This document shows positions 25,369 through 35,114 of a DNA stretch of 64,000 bases, piece after piece (positions within the stretch are counted from its first letter, which is position 1; every line of letters begins with the position of its first letter). Below the pieces are notes generated by a model. The model was not told where the DNA came from and did no database searches. It worked only from the letters and a program-made list of their open reading frames with translations. The position numbers and the translations under genes were made by a program. The stretch comes from Candidatus Acidiferrales bacterium (GTDB lineage: Bacteria; Bacteroidota; Ignavibacteria; Kryptoniales; JAKASW01). The stretch is from assembly GCA_035515795.1 (NCBI GenBank), contig DATJAY010000035.1, forward strand, positions 156,048 to 220,047. The letters run 5' to 3'.

Positions 25369-26079
25369 ATGTCGGATAGAAGAAATTTCATCGAGCTAAA
25401 AGTACATGACGGTACTACCATGGCCGCTTACGTAGCGAACCCCAAAGGGACAGCCAAGCACCCGGGCATTATGGTCTTTCAAGAAGCATTTGGAGTGAAC
25501 CCGTATATCCGCGATGTCGCGGACAGATTTGCGAAACAGGGATTTACGGCAATTGCGCCTGAACTTTTCCATCGCACTGGTCCCGGCTTCGAGGGAAGTT
25601 ACACGGATTTTTCCGGGACACAGCCGCATGTCTCGAAGCTGACAAACGTAAATCTGGAGGCAGACATCAAAGCTGCGTATGACTGGCTGACGAACGACTC
25701 GAAAACGCAATCTGAAAATATATGTTCGGTCGGTTTTTGCATGGGTGGAAGAGTTTCGTTTCTCGCAGATTCGCTGGTGCCGCTAAAAGCCGCCGTATCA
25801 TTTTACGGCGGCGGGATCGCGCAGGGCTTACTCGATCGAGCGAAAAATCTTCATGGGCCGATTCTCATGTTCTGGGGCGGACTTGACAAGCATATTCTTC
25901 CCGAGCATACTCGCGCCATTGAAGATGCTCTTCGCGCCGCCGGAAAAGAATTCGCCAATGTCACTTTCTCTTACGCAGACCATGGATTTTTTTGCGACCA
26001 GCGCGCTGCATACAGTGAGAAAGCCGCAATGCAAGCTTGGCCGATGACGCTGGAATTCTTGAAGTATCATATCAAGTGA
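25369..26079 (+). CDS. Dienelactone hydrolase family protein
   Basis: 236 residues with a strong GAGGAGGAGG ribosome site. The alpha/beta-hydrolase nucleophile is a cysteine in VGFCMGGR (Cys124), with Asp173 (GGLDKH) and His205 (YADHGF): the Cys-Asp-His triad of dienelactone hydrolases. QEAFGVNPYIRDVADRFA is the family's N-terminal signature. It acts in the cytosol on lactone or ester bonds. The neighbours (old yellow enzyme, aldo/keto reductases) suggest a role in detoxifying reactive carbonyl compounds rather than a full aromatic pathway, since no ring-cleavage genes are present. Confidence 0.88.
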   Translation: MSDRRNFIELKVHDGTTMAAYVANPKGTAKHPGIMVFQEAFGVNPYIRDVADRFAKQGFTAIAPELFHRTGPGFEGSYTDFSGTQPHVSKLTNVNLEADIKAAYDWLTNDSKTQSENICSVGFCMGGRVSFLADSLVPLKAAVSFYGGGIAQGLLDRAKNLHGPILMFWGGLDKHILPEHTRAIEDALRAAGKEFANVTFSYADHGFFCDQRAAYSEKAAMQAWPMTLEFLKYHIK

Positions 26080-26115
26080 GAAAATGAAATCCAAGAACGA
26101 GAGGAGCTAAAAGAA

Positions 26116-26628
26116 ATGCAAGAGACAGCACAGGAATATCGGCAACGACTTTTCAGTTACACAGAAGAAAAGGACCCGATTCAACTCCAAGCGGGCGCCG
26201 CAAAAAAGATTGAACACCTTCTGAAAGGTGTGCCGGCAACAAAACTTCGGAAGCGACCAGCACCCGGTAAGTGGTCGGTCGCTGAGATTGTAGCGCACCT
26301 GGCCGATACCGAAATAGTCGCAGGTTACCGCATTCGCATGATCCTTGGTGCGCCGGGCGGACCTATCCCAGCATTTAATCAGGACGACTGGGCCGCCGCG
26401 CTGCACTACGAAAAACGTGATGTACGAAAGTCACTCGATCAGTTTAGATCCGTTCGTGAGGCGAACCTTGCTCAATTGAAATTGCTTTCGCCGGAACAAC
26501 GGAAACTCTCCGGCATACATTCCGAGCGCGGGGAAGAGTCTGTCGAGACCATCGTCAGAATGTCTGCGGGACACGACATCAACCATATCCGGCAAATTGA
26601 ACGAATTTTGAAACCTAAGAACCTCTGA
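26116..26628 (+). CDS. DinB-superfamily protein
   Basis: 170 residues. The order PAPGKWSVAEIVAHLADTE, then a conserved middle helix, then AGHDINHIRQIERIL gives the DinB three-histidine metal site (one His in the first block, two in the last). It is distinct from the YfiT-like protein at 204-728. The function is unknown; relatives are thiol-dependent transferases or hydrolases. It lies in a compact series of plus-strand genes for small-molecule redox enzymes. Confidence 0.82.
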   Translation: MQETAQEYRQRLFSYTEEKDPIQLQAGAAKKIEHLLKGVPATKLRKRPAPGKWSVAEIVAHLADTEIVAGYRIRMILGAPGGPIPAFNQDDWAAALHYEKRDVRKSLDQFRSVREANLAQLKLLSPEQRKLSGIHSERGEESVETIVRMSAGHDINHIRQIERILKPKNL

Positions 26629-26691
26629 CGGTTTGGCGTTTATGGCAAACCACAAACTTCTTACATCTATTTCTTGCGAGCAGGACAAACA

Positions 26692-27759
26692 ATGAGCAAA
26701 CTATTATCACCGATCAAGATTAGAAATTTGGAATTAAGAAACACAATTGTGGTTTCACCGATGTGCCAGTACTCCGCAAGAAATGGAATCCCGAACGATT
26801 GGCACCTAGTTCATCTTGGCGGCAGGGCCGTCGGTGGAAGCGGGCTCGTCATCACGGAAGCGACCGCAGTTTCACCCGAAGGACGAATCTCTCCGGCAGA
26901 TACCGGCATCTGGTCAGATGAGCATGTCAAAGCGTTCAGGAGGATCACCGATTTCATAAGATCATATGGGGCAGCGGTCGGAATTCAGCTCGCTCATGCC
27001 GGCAGGAAAGCCTCAACGAAGATTCCGTGGGAAGGCGAAGGAGAAGTTTCATTGAGCAGCGGGGGCTGGCAGACGATTGCTCCGAGCGCGGCAAAATTCT
27101 CGGATAACTACCCGATGCCAAAAGAGATGTCGCATGCCGATATCAAGATGGTCGTGGATCAGTTTGCAGACGCCGCAAAAAGAAGTCTTGCTGCCGGTTT
27201 CCAGGTCGCGGAGATTCATTCAGCGCACGGTTATTTACTGCACCAATTTCTTTCGCCGTTATCAAACCATCGAAAGGACGAATATGGCGGAAGTCTGAAA
27301 GATCGGATGAGATTTCCGCTTGAGGTGGCAGAGGCAGTCAGAGAAACGTGGCCGCCGGAATTGCCGGTGTTTGTGCGAATATCGGCCACCGATTGGATCG
27401 AGGGCGGATGGGATCTAGAGCAGTCAATTGAACTGGCAAAGGAATTTAAAAAAATCGGAATCGATCTTGTCGATTGCTCAAGCGGCGGAATCGCTCCCGG
27501 AGCAAAGATTCCAATCTCGCCGGGTTATCAGGTTGAATTTGCAGAAGAGATAAAAAAACAGGCAGGAATGATGACCGGGGCAATCGGATTGATCACGGAT
27601 GCATGCCAGGCTGAAAATATTCTTGTCTCCGGAAAAGCGGATGTCATCATTATGGCACGCGAATTCTTACGCGATCCATATTTTCCGCTCCACGCTGCAA
27701 AAATTTTGGGCGACGACCCGCAATACCCGGCACAATACTTAAGAGCAAAACCGAAATAG
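26692..27759 (+). CDS. Old yellow enzyme family NADH:flavin oxidoreductase (YqjM-like)
   Basis: 355 residues from the ATG at 26692; a TTG 18 nt upstream is less likely. The FMN-binding barrel shows VVSPMCQYSA (the Cys of the YqjM class), HLGGRAVGGSGLVITEAT, HAGRKAS, SAHGYLLHQFLSPLSNHR and DEYGGSLKDR. The YqjM-type cysteine at the flavin marks the thermophilic-like/xenobiotic reductase subgroup. It reduces activated C=C bonds of enones, nitro compounds or maleimides with NAD(P)H. It lies just before two aldo/keto reductases. Confidence 0.93.
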   Translation: MSKLLSPIKIRNLELRNTIVVSPMCQYSARNGIPNDWHLVHLGGRAVGGSGLVITEATAVSPEGRISPADTGIWSDEHVKAFRRITDFIRSYGAAVGIQLAHAGRKASTKIPWEGEGEVSLSSGGWQTIAPSAAKFSDNYPMPKEMSHADIKMVVDQFADAAKRSLAAGFQVAEIHSAHGYLLHQFLSPLSNHRKDEYGGSLKDRMRFPLEVAEAVRETWPPELPVFVRISATDWIEGGWDLEQSIELAKEFKKIGIDLVDCSSGGIAPGAKIPISPGYQVEFAEEIKKQAGMMTGAIGLITDACQAENILVSGKADVIIMAREFLRDPYFPLHAAKILGDDPQYPAQYLRAKPK

Positions 27760-27765
27760 GAACCG

Positions 27766-27821
27766 GATGCAAGAGGTCAGAAGTCAGAGAATCTTGATTC
27801 TCGCCTCCGAATTCCAGTTTC
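27766..27821. repeat. 7-nt-periodic palindromic element before first aldo/keto reductase
   Basis: Left steps GATGCAA, GAGGTCA, GAAGTCA, GAGAATC (27766-27793); right steps TTGATTC, TCGCCTC, CGAATTC, CAGTTTC (27794-27821), which read in complement as GAAACTG, GAATTCG, GAGGCGA, GAATCAA. The centre forms an exact 7-bp hairpin with a 2-nt loop. It lies in the 163-nt gap before the gene at 27923. Confidence 0.6.
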
Positions 27822-27922
27822 TAATCAAGATTCAAGAAGTAAAACCTTGGTAAGCTTTCCACGAATTCAGTAGACCAATGAATTTCTAAAAATATTCGGA
27901 TAATATTTAAATAGAGGAGACA

Positions 27923-28912
<990 letters not shown>

Positions 28913-28917
28913 CGTAA

Positions 28918-28989
28918 GAAGCATGATGTAAGAGGCAAGAACCTGGACGAAGTTAGTTTTCCGATTTCTGACTTCTTTTTTCTTACCTC
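28918..28989. repeat. 7-nt-periodic palindromic element between the aldo/keto reductases
   Basis: Left steps GAAGCAT, GATGTAA, GAGGCAA, GAACCTG (28918-28945); right steps CGATTTC, TGACTTC, TTTTTTC, TTACCTC (28962-28989), complement GAGGTAA, GAAAAAA, GAAGTCA, GAAATCG. It fills most of the 106-nt gap. Confidence 0.6.
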
Positions 28990-29018
28990 CTGCACAGGCT
29001 TCAGATGGAGTTGATATC

Positions 29019-30005
<987 letters not shown>

Positions 30006-30038
30006 TTTCCGAGAAATTTAATTCATAGAGAAAACAAG

Positions 30039-30080
30039 AAAGTCCCGTTCCGATTGGATTCGAAACGGGACTTTTTGTTT
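30039..30080 (+). terminator. Intrinsic terminator after the aldo/keto reductase genes
   Basis: An exact 11-bp stem, aaagtcccgtt (30039-30049) with aacgggacttt (30064-30074), has a 14-nt loop and is followed by tttttgttt. The minus strand also gives a moderately U-rich end (ctttcttgtttt), so the signal probably serves the convergent gene at 30100 as well. Confidence 0.9.
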
Positions 30081-30099
30081 CTAATTAAGGCGTCAACTG

Positions 30100-31386
30100 C
30101 TATGCACGAGGATTCGGTTCACCAGCTTGTGGCTTCTTTCGACCTCGAATGACAATCACAATTATCACGATGAGAATTATGATAAATATTCCAGCATACA
30201 AAAACATGTGTGAAGGTTTCACCGCTGACTGCCACGACGCAAATTTCGTCTGCAATTGGTTCTCTTGATCTTTCGTGATGACGCCGCCATCGACAAGAGT
30301 TGGAAGCCACTGTGAGTTTATGCTTGGGTTCCAAACATCATCGGCAAAATGGTTTAGATTCTTGGCTTTCTCCTCGTTCGAAGACTTTGAGTCGTTGATT
30401 TGATCGTCGAAATACTTACTCAAATTCGCGACGAATTCATCGGCACTATGAAACGGCTGGACGGGAATTTGCTTGCTGGAGAATTCCCCGTTCAGATCTG
30501 TCCAAAGAGTAGAGTCTGTCTTTCTCCCCCATTGCGCGATCACCGTATCGATAGCGGCAATCTGCTTTGCCCGATCCTTCGAGCTGACGTAAACGTTGGC
30601 AAGCTTCGGGCCGAGTCCGTTCCAGTACGAACTGAACTGCCGCTGTTCCTTGACCATCCCGGCAAGATCCTTGCCGCTCAACTGTGTTGTCTCGAGAAAT
30701 TTCAAATTCGCCTTCGCAGCTTCCATGATATTTGAAACGACATTGTGTCGCTCCATTTTCCCAACCAGTATTTTTTTCTCTTGATCGGGAAGCCCCTGGA
30801 TATTTTTATCATACTGCATGAACATGCTGTCGACCATTGCAAAAATCGCTTCATCGCGCGCTCTTATGCTTTGACGGAGCGATGTGACAAGGTGGTTGAG
30901 AGAATCAATTGTTGTCGCGTTCTTTTCCAACGCTTTGGACATAACGTCAATAGACGCCAGCAACCTATCGTTTATGGTATCCATACTATCAACCGCCCTA
31001 GATAAGGAGCGAACCTGCTCCTCTAATTCGGTAATGCGTGCAACCGAGGATTCGATGATCCCGAGTTTATCCTGATTGAGACGCAGCTCAACCCGGGCTT
31101 CGCTTACTACATCGTCGTACTTGTCGGGATAAAGAGACTTATTTAATAGGGCAGTATCTGCAGCAAATTCTTTTTCAAGCTCGTCAATATTCGCGCTCAC
31201 CTCCGCGCATTCTTGAACCGTCTTGACCTCCTTTATCGCTTCCCTGATGGCTTTGTATTTTTCCTGGAACGATTGTACAATGGCGTAGTCGGACTGCTCC
31301 TGTGCCATGGCGACAACGGAAAACGTCATGAAGGTTCCGATGACGCCGACCATCGTGGTACATAAACTTCGAGTAAGGTGATTCAT
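30100..31386 (-). CDS. Unrecognised exported coiled-coil protein with C-terminal membrane anchor
   Basis: 428 residues. A signal peptide (cleaved near VVAMAQEQ) is followed by long helical, coiled-coil-prone sequence (about 85-200, e.g. SVARITELEEQVRSLSRAVD). A helical region rich in W and N (NHFADDVWNPSINSQWLP) comes next, then one transmembrane helix (about 397-417, YAGIFIIILIVIIVIVIRG) with a short basic tail. I do not recognise the family. Most of the protein would lie in the periplasm, anchored at its C-terminus. The ATG overlaps the stop of the lipoprotein gene at 31383 by 4 nt, so the two are coupled and probably act together. Confidence 0.7.
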   Translation of the reverse strand: MNHLTRSLCTTMVGVIGTFMTFSVVAMAQEQSDYAIVQSFQEKYKAIREAIKEVKTVQECAEVSANIDELEKEFAADTALLNKSLYPDKYDDVVSEARVELRLNQDKLGIIESSVARITELEEQVRSLSRAVDSMDTINDRLLASIDVMSKALEKNATTIDSLNHLVTSLRQSIRARDEAIFAMVDSMFMQYDKNIQGLPDQEKKILVGKMERHNVVSNIMEAAKANLKFLETTQLSGKDLAGMVKEQRQFSSYWNGLGPKLANVYVSSKDRAKQIAAIDTVIAQWGRKTDSTLWTDLNGEFSSKQIPVQPFHSADEFVANLSKYFDDQINDSKSSNEEKAKNLNHFADDVWNPSINSQWLPTLVDGGVITKDQENQLQTKFASWQSAVKPSHMFLYAGIFIIILIVIIVIVIRGRKKPQAGEPNPRA

Positions 31387-31835
31387 TTCTTTGCCTCCTC
31401 TTGAATTCCATCTTTTGTCAGCATGATTGGCCTGTCTTTGCCGCTGAGCAGCTCGATATACGGCGCTCTCTGATTAAACGCGGGAGATGAAAGTCCATCC
31501 TTGGAAACCGCGATTGCTTTCTCAAGCGACAGGCTGCCGTCGTTCTGCGAAAACACATAGACATTTTTGAAGTGTGCCGCCGTGATGAAATAGAAGCCGC
31601 GCTCGTCCCGTATGAGCCGGATAGTATGATTGGCAACATCCGACGAATCTTTCGTCTCCTCATAAAACAACGGTTTGACGTTAAAAGATATACTGTACCG
31701 ATCTTCCTGAACCATCCCGCGGGAGTTCACCTTCAATTCGCTCTCAATCGGCCAGGAGAAATCTGCCGGTTTAAGCGCCAGAGGTGAACAACCAGCAGCC
31801 AGAAATATAAGAAAGAATAAACCTACTGATTTCAT
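31383..31835 (-). CDS. Unrecognised small lipoprotein
   Basis: 150 residues. The signal ends in a clear lipobox, FLAAGC (Cys16). The rest is beta-rich with alternating hydrophobic residues (YSISFNVKPLFYEE, GFYFITAAHFKNVYVF), suggesting a small beta domain. I see no known motif. It is the first gene of a two-gene unit with the coiled-coil protein (ATGA overlap). A ribosome site (AAGGAGCGAGC) precedes the ATG. A partner role at the envelope is an inference from the coupling alone. Confidence 0.7.
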   Translation of the reverse strand: MKSVGLFFLIFLAAGCSPLALKPADFSWPIESELKVNSRGMVQEDRYSISFNVKPLFYEETKDSSDVANHTIRLIRDERGFYFITAAHFKNVYVFSQNDGSLSLEKAIAVSKDGLSSPAFNQRAPYIELLSGKDRPIMLTKDGIQEEAKK

Positions 31836-32076
31836 GCTCGCTCCTTTTTGTCGTGGAAAACAATAAATAAAATTGAAAACCGAAGTATTTAGAATGTAGA
31901 AAAGGCATGTTTGTAATGCAAGCGAATCACGGAATTAAAATTATCAGGTTGACGGCGTGCACTCGACAGAAGTTCTTGTTAATGAAATATCGATGGTGTT
32001 ATTTCTGCAAAATTTTGCCCGATCCATAATATTAATTAAGAGGGTGGGGAATGCCAAGTTGTTTCTGCCTTTAAAC

Positions 32077-32637
32077 CTATTTTCTTCTATGAAAACCCAT
32101 GTCTACGTCCTCCATGTCGCCGCCTTTGCCACTGGGAGCGGCCTTCATCATTGCCGCGTATTCTAGCGGGTTCATGTCTTTCATCTTTTCAAGAAATCCA
32201 ACCATCGCCCATATCTTTTCGTCGGAATGCGTCGGCCCGAACGCCGGCATGCCCGTACTTCTTATTCCATTCTTGATCACCCAGAACAACTCTGCGGGCT
32301 GCAGCTCCTTTGCCGAGTGTGCGAGATTCGGTCCATGCGGATAGAGTCCCCTCCCGATTTCCGAACGTTCCACCCCGGGTGCACCATGGCATTCCACGCA
32401 CATCTCATCATAATGGCGGAAGCCTTCCTGTATCATGGAACTGTCTGCCAACGGAGGCACTGCAATTCCTTTTGCATGATGCTCCACGGAATTATCGCTC
32501 GTCCTGCTGAAGATCCAGCGAATCACTTTAGGATCCGGTGAAGTTGCTGCGACATTATACAGGCCTGAGTGAACAAAGACAATAAGAATGGCTGATTCAA
32601 TTACGAGAACGGAAATTATTATCCCCGCTGTTTTCAT
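32077..32637 (-). CDS. Membrane-anchored class I cytochrome c
   Basis: 186 residues from the ATG at 32637, which has GGAGA 5 nt upstream; a longer reading from 32664 adds nine residues. An N-terminal hydrophobic helix (about 4-25) acts as anchor or signal. The haem motif is CVECH (Cys80, Cys83, His84) and the likely axial methionine is Met130 (STGMPAFGP). One haem is expected, low-molecular-weight mono-haem type. The tail is rich in Met, Gly and Asp. It could pass electrons to an oxidase, but no oxidase genes are in the window. Confidence 0.88.
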   Translation of the reverse strand: MKTAGIIISVLVIESAILIVFVHSGLYNVAATSPDPKVIRWIFSRTSDNSVEHHAKGIAVPPLADSSMIQEGFRHYDEMCVECHGAPGVERSEIGRGLYPHGPNLAHSAKELQPAELFWVIKNGIRSTGMPAFGPTHSDEKIWAMVGFLEKMKDMNPLEYAAMMKAAPSGKGGDMEDVDMGFHRRK

Positions 32638-32869
32638 GGCTTCTCCGATTGTTTTTCCATACACAAGATCGCAATTAACGACTCAACGTTTGCACGCAAG
32701 TTTAAGTTTCCTTTCCGCTTCGACTTGCCGTCCGCAGATATGAAATGCTGATAAGGACTTTGTGAAGTTAACATTTGGTAACAATGGCTTAACGGAAGTT
32801 TCCTTGAAATTAGTTCTATAGTTGGTTAGTTTAAGAGCCGTAAAAGAGAGTAAACAAGTAGTGGTGTGA

Positions 32870-34954
32870 GTGGTTACTAAGTTATGTAGATTTTTTTTAA
32901 TCATCTCATCTGTCGCAAGTTTTGCCATAGCTCAGGTTTCCGACAACAACAGTACGAGCATCGGAAATATCGGTTTAACTGTCACGAGTTTCGGTAAAAT
33001 CGGCAATCAATTAGATCGGTCCTTCTGGCCGGATCAACCATCATGCGAGTTTCCCTTTTCTCCCGTCCGATCGAAGATAGAGCATCTTTTCAGCGGGGGA
33101 CTCTGGATCGGCGGATATAGGAATGGCCAGGGACCTTTCGTCAGCACCGCGACCAGCGACTATTATTCCTATCCTTCCGAGTTTACACAGCCGATTGACA
33201 GTGGACTTACGGAGCGCAGCTCGCTCTTAGATTCACGCTACTATTCCCACAACGCAGTAAGCCACCAGGATTTTGTTGCAGATTTTACGGACTCCAATAC
33301 GATCGATCCGAAAACGAACCAGGAGATCATCGGGAATGGCGGGCAGCCACACGTGCCGCTGAACGTCTCGGTGCACGAGGAGACTTACGCGTGGGCATAT
33401 CCGATAGCGAATTTCTTCGTCGTTCTGAGTTACAAGATCACCAACACCGGGACTTACCCTATCGACTCCATGTTTGTGGGATTTGTGAACGATTTTGTCG
33501 TTCGAAACACAAACTACCGGCAACTCTCGGAAGGAAACGGTTTTTTCAGCGGCACAGGTCTCGGATATGTCGATTCCCTGAGGCTGGTTTACGCGTTCGA
33601 TGCCGAACATAAAACGAGCGACTTGCCGACCGACAATTACGTTTCCATAAAGCTTCTCGGCGTCGATCCGTTAACCTCTGTGGTGAAATCCCAGCCGTCA
33701 TATCTCGACTCGTTGAACAGTTACACCCATTTCAACGCCTGGCAATACAAAGCCTCCTCCGGCGATGCCAATCTCCTTTCGCCGGGCTCCGATGCCCTTC
33801 GTTTTGAGAAGATGGAAACCTCGCTGCCATCCGATTACTACACCAATTCCACTAACCCAAGTTACCTGGGTAGAGCGGGAAACAGGTACACGCTTCTCTC
33901 GGTCGGGCCTACGGAGCTCCAGCCGGACTCGTCGGTTACAGTTGCGTTTGCGATAGTATGCGCTCCGAAATTTGACACCGGCATCCCGACCGACTACCAG
34001 AACGACGTCGCCGCATGCAGATCCATATTGTACGGCAATGCGACGTGGGCGCAGCGAACTTACGACGGCGATGATAGAAACGGCAACGGCATTCTCGATC
34101 CAGGTGAGGACGTCTATGGCGACGGGAAAATTCACCGGTACATTTTCCCGAATATTCTTCCCCCGCCTCACGTGCACATAGAACCCGGCAACGCGCAGGC
34201 AACAATCTACTGGGACGACACGCCGGAAAATGTCATCGATCCACTTTTGAATCGGAAGAATTTCGAAGGCTACCGGCTTTACAAATCGAGAGCGGGCTAT
34301 GATTTCCTTGGGATTCAGGATCCGTATGAAGAGATCGCTAATTTTGATCTGATAGATTCCGTAGGCTTCGATGCGGGAATGCCTGCAAAGATAAAAACAC
34401 CCGCGCAATTTGCCGGGCAACTTGCCGATTCATGCTATAGATTTACCGTTCCGTTCCTCCTGAACGGCTGGCAATATATACTCGGAGTCGAAGCTTACGA
34501 CAAGGGCAACCCGGTGGCCGGGACGCCGAGCCTGGCTTCCATTCGGGCAATAGGAAAAATTTTCCCGGGACCTGATGCGACTGCAGCTAACTCGCAAAGC
34601 GTGGGAGTTTTTCCGAATCCGTATTATACGAGAGCATACTGGGACGGAACGGGCGAACGTGAAAGAAAAATCTATTTTTATAATCTTCCCTCAAGATGCG
34701 AGATCAGAATATATACAATCGCCGGTGACATCGTGGCAACGCTCCAGCATGATGCGGCGACATACAACGGATCGGACATACAATGGTTCCAGCATTATGA
34801 TTCAGACAACTTGCAGAAGATGCCAGGCGGTTTACACGCATGGGACTTGATCACAAGCGGGGATCAAGCGATCGCCACCGGACTCTATCTATTCACCGTG
34901 AAAAACCTGGACAACGGAGAAATAAAACGAGGAAAGTTCCTGGTAATAAAATAA
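32870..34954 (+). CDS. Large secreted protein with FlgD-like C-terminal domain
   Basis: 694 residues with a GTG start. A signal peptide is cleaved near SFAIAQVS. The body is beta-rich and of a type frequent in FCB-group secretomes. A stretch DGDDRNGNGILDPGEDVYGD (20 residues) looks like a calcium-binding loop. A fibronectin-like domain with EGYRLYKS follows. The end, FPNPYYTRAYWD through RIYTIAGDIVATL to GKFLVIK, is the FlgD-like/T9SS sorting type. It is the first gene of a cluster with another secreted protein, a TonB receptor and a PorV-like barrel. The activity is unknown. Confidence 0.78.
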   Translation: MVTKLCRFFLIISSVASFAIAQVSDNNSTSIGNIGLTVTSFGKIGNQLDRSFWPDQPSCEFPFSPVRSKIEHLFSGGLWIGGYRNGQGPFVSTATSDYYSYPSEFTQPIDSGLTERSSLLDSRYYSHNAVSHQDFVADFTDSNTIDPKTNQEIIGNGGQPHVPLNVSVHEETYAWAYPIANFFVVLSYKITNTGTYPIDSMFVGFVNDFVVRNTNYRQLSEGNGFFSGTGLGYVDSLRLVYAFDAEHKTSDLPTDNYVSIKLLGVDPLTSVVKSQPSYLDSLNSYTHFNAWQYKASSGDANLLSPGSDALRFEKMETSLPSDYYTNSTNPSYLGRAGNRYTLLSVGPTELQPDSSVTVAFAIVCAPKFDTGIPTDYQNDVAACRSILYGNATWAQRTYDGDDRNGNGILDPGEDVYGDGKIHRYIFPNILPPPHVHIEPGNAQATIYWDDTPENVIDPLLNRKNFEGYRLYKSRAGYDFLGIQDPYEEIANFDLIDSVGFDAGMPAKIKTPAQFAGQLADSCYRFTVPFLLNGWQYILGVEAYDKGNPVAGTPSLASIRAIGKIFPGPDATAANSQSVGVFPNPYYTRAYWDGTGERERKIYFYNLPSRCEIRIYTIAGDIVATLQHDAATYNGSDIQWFQHYDSDNLQKMPGGLHAWDLITSGDQAIATGLYLFTVKNLDNGEIKRGKFLVIK

Positions 34955-34976
34955 CTTACGGCAATCAACGTCTCTT

Positions 34977-35009
34977 ACCCGGCATCAAATATTCTCGATG
35001 CCGAAGGGT
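34977..35009. other. Intergenic hairpin without U-tract
   Basis: cggcatc (34980-34986) pairs exactly with gatgccg (34997-35003), with a further acc/ggt pairing outside. It lies 22 nt after the stop of the 694-residue gene, in a 160-nt gap. It may be a processing or stability element; there is no T-run, so a simple terminator is unlikely. Confidence 0.4.
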
Positions 35010-35114
35010 GAACGTGCAGCGCCGAAAACAAGATCGAAGATAATGCCGAACGCATTGCTTCATCGCCGAGAGGTAGAAAAGAACATTTAACTACCAAAAA
35101 CAACGGAGGAAAAA

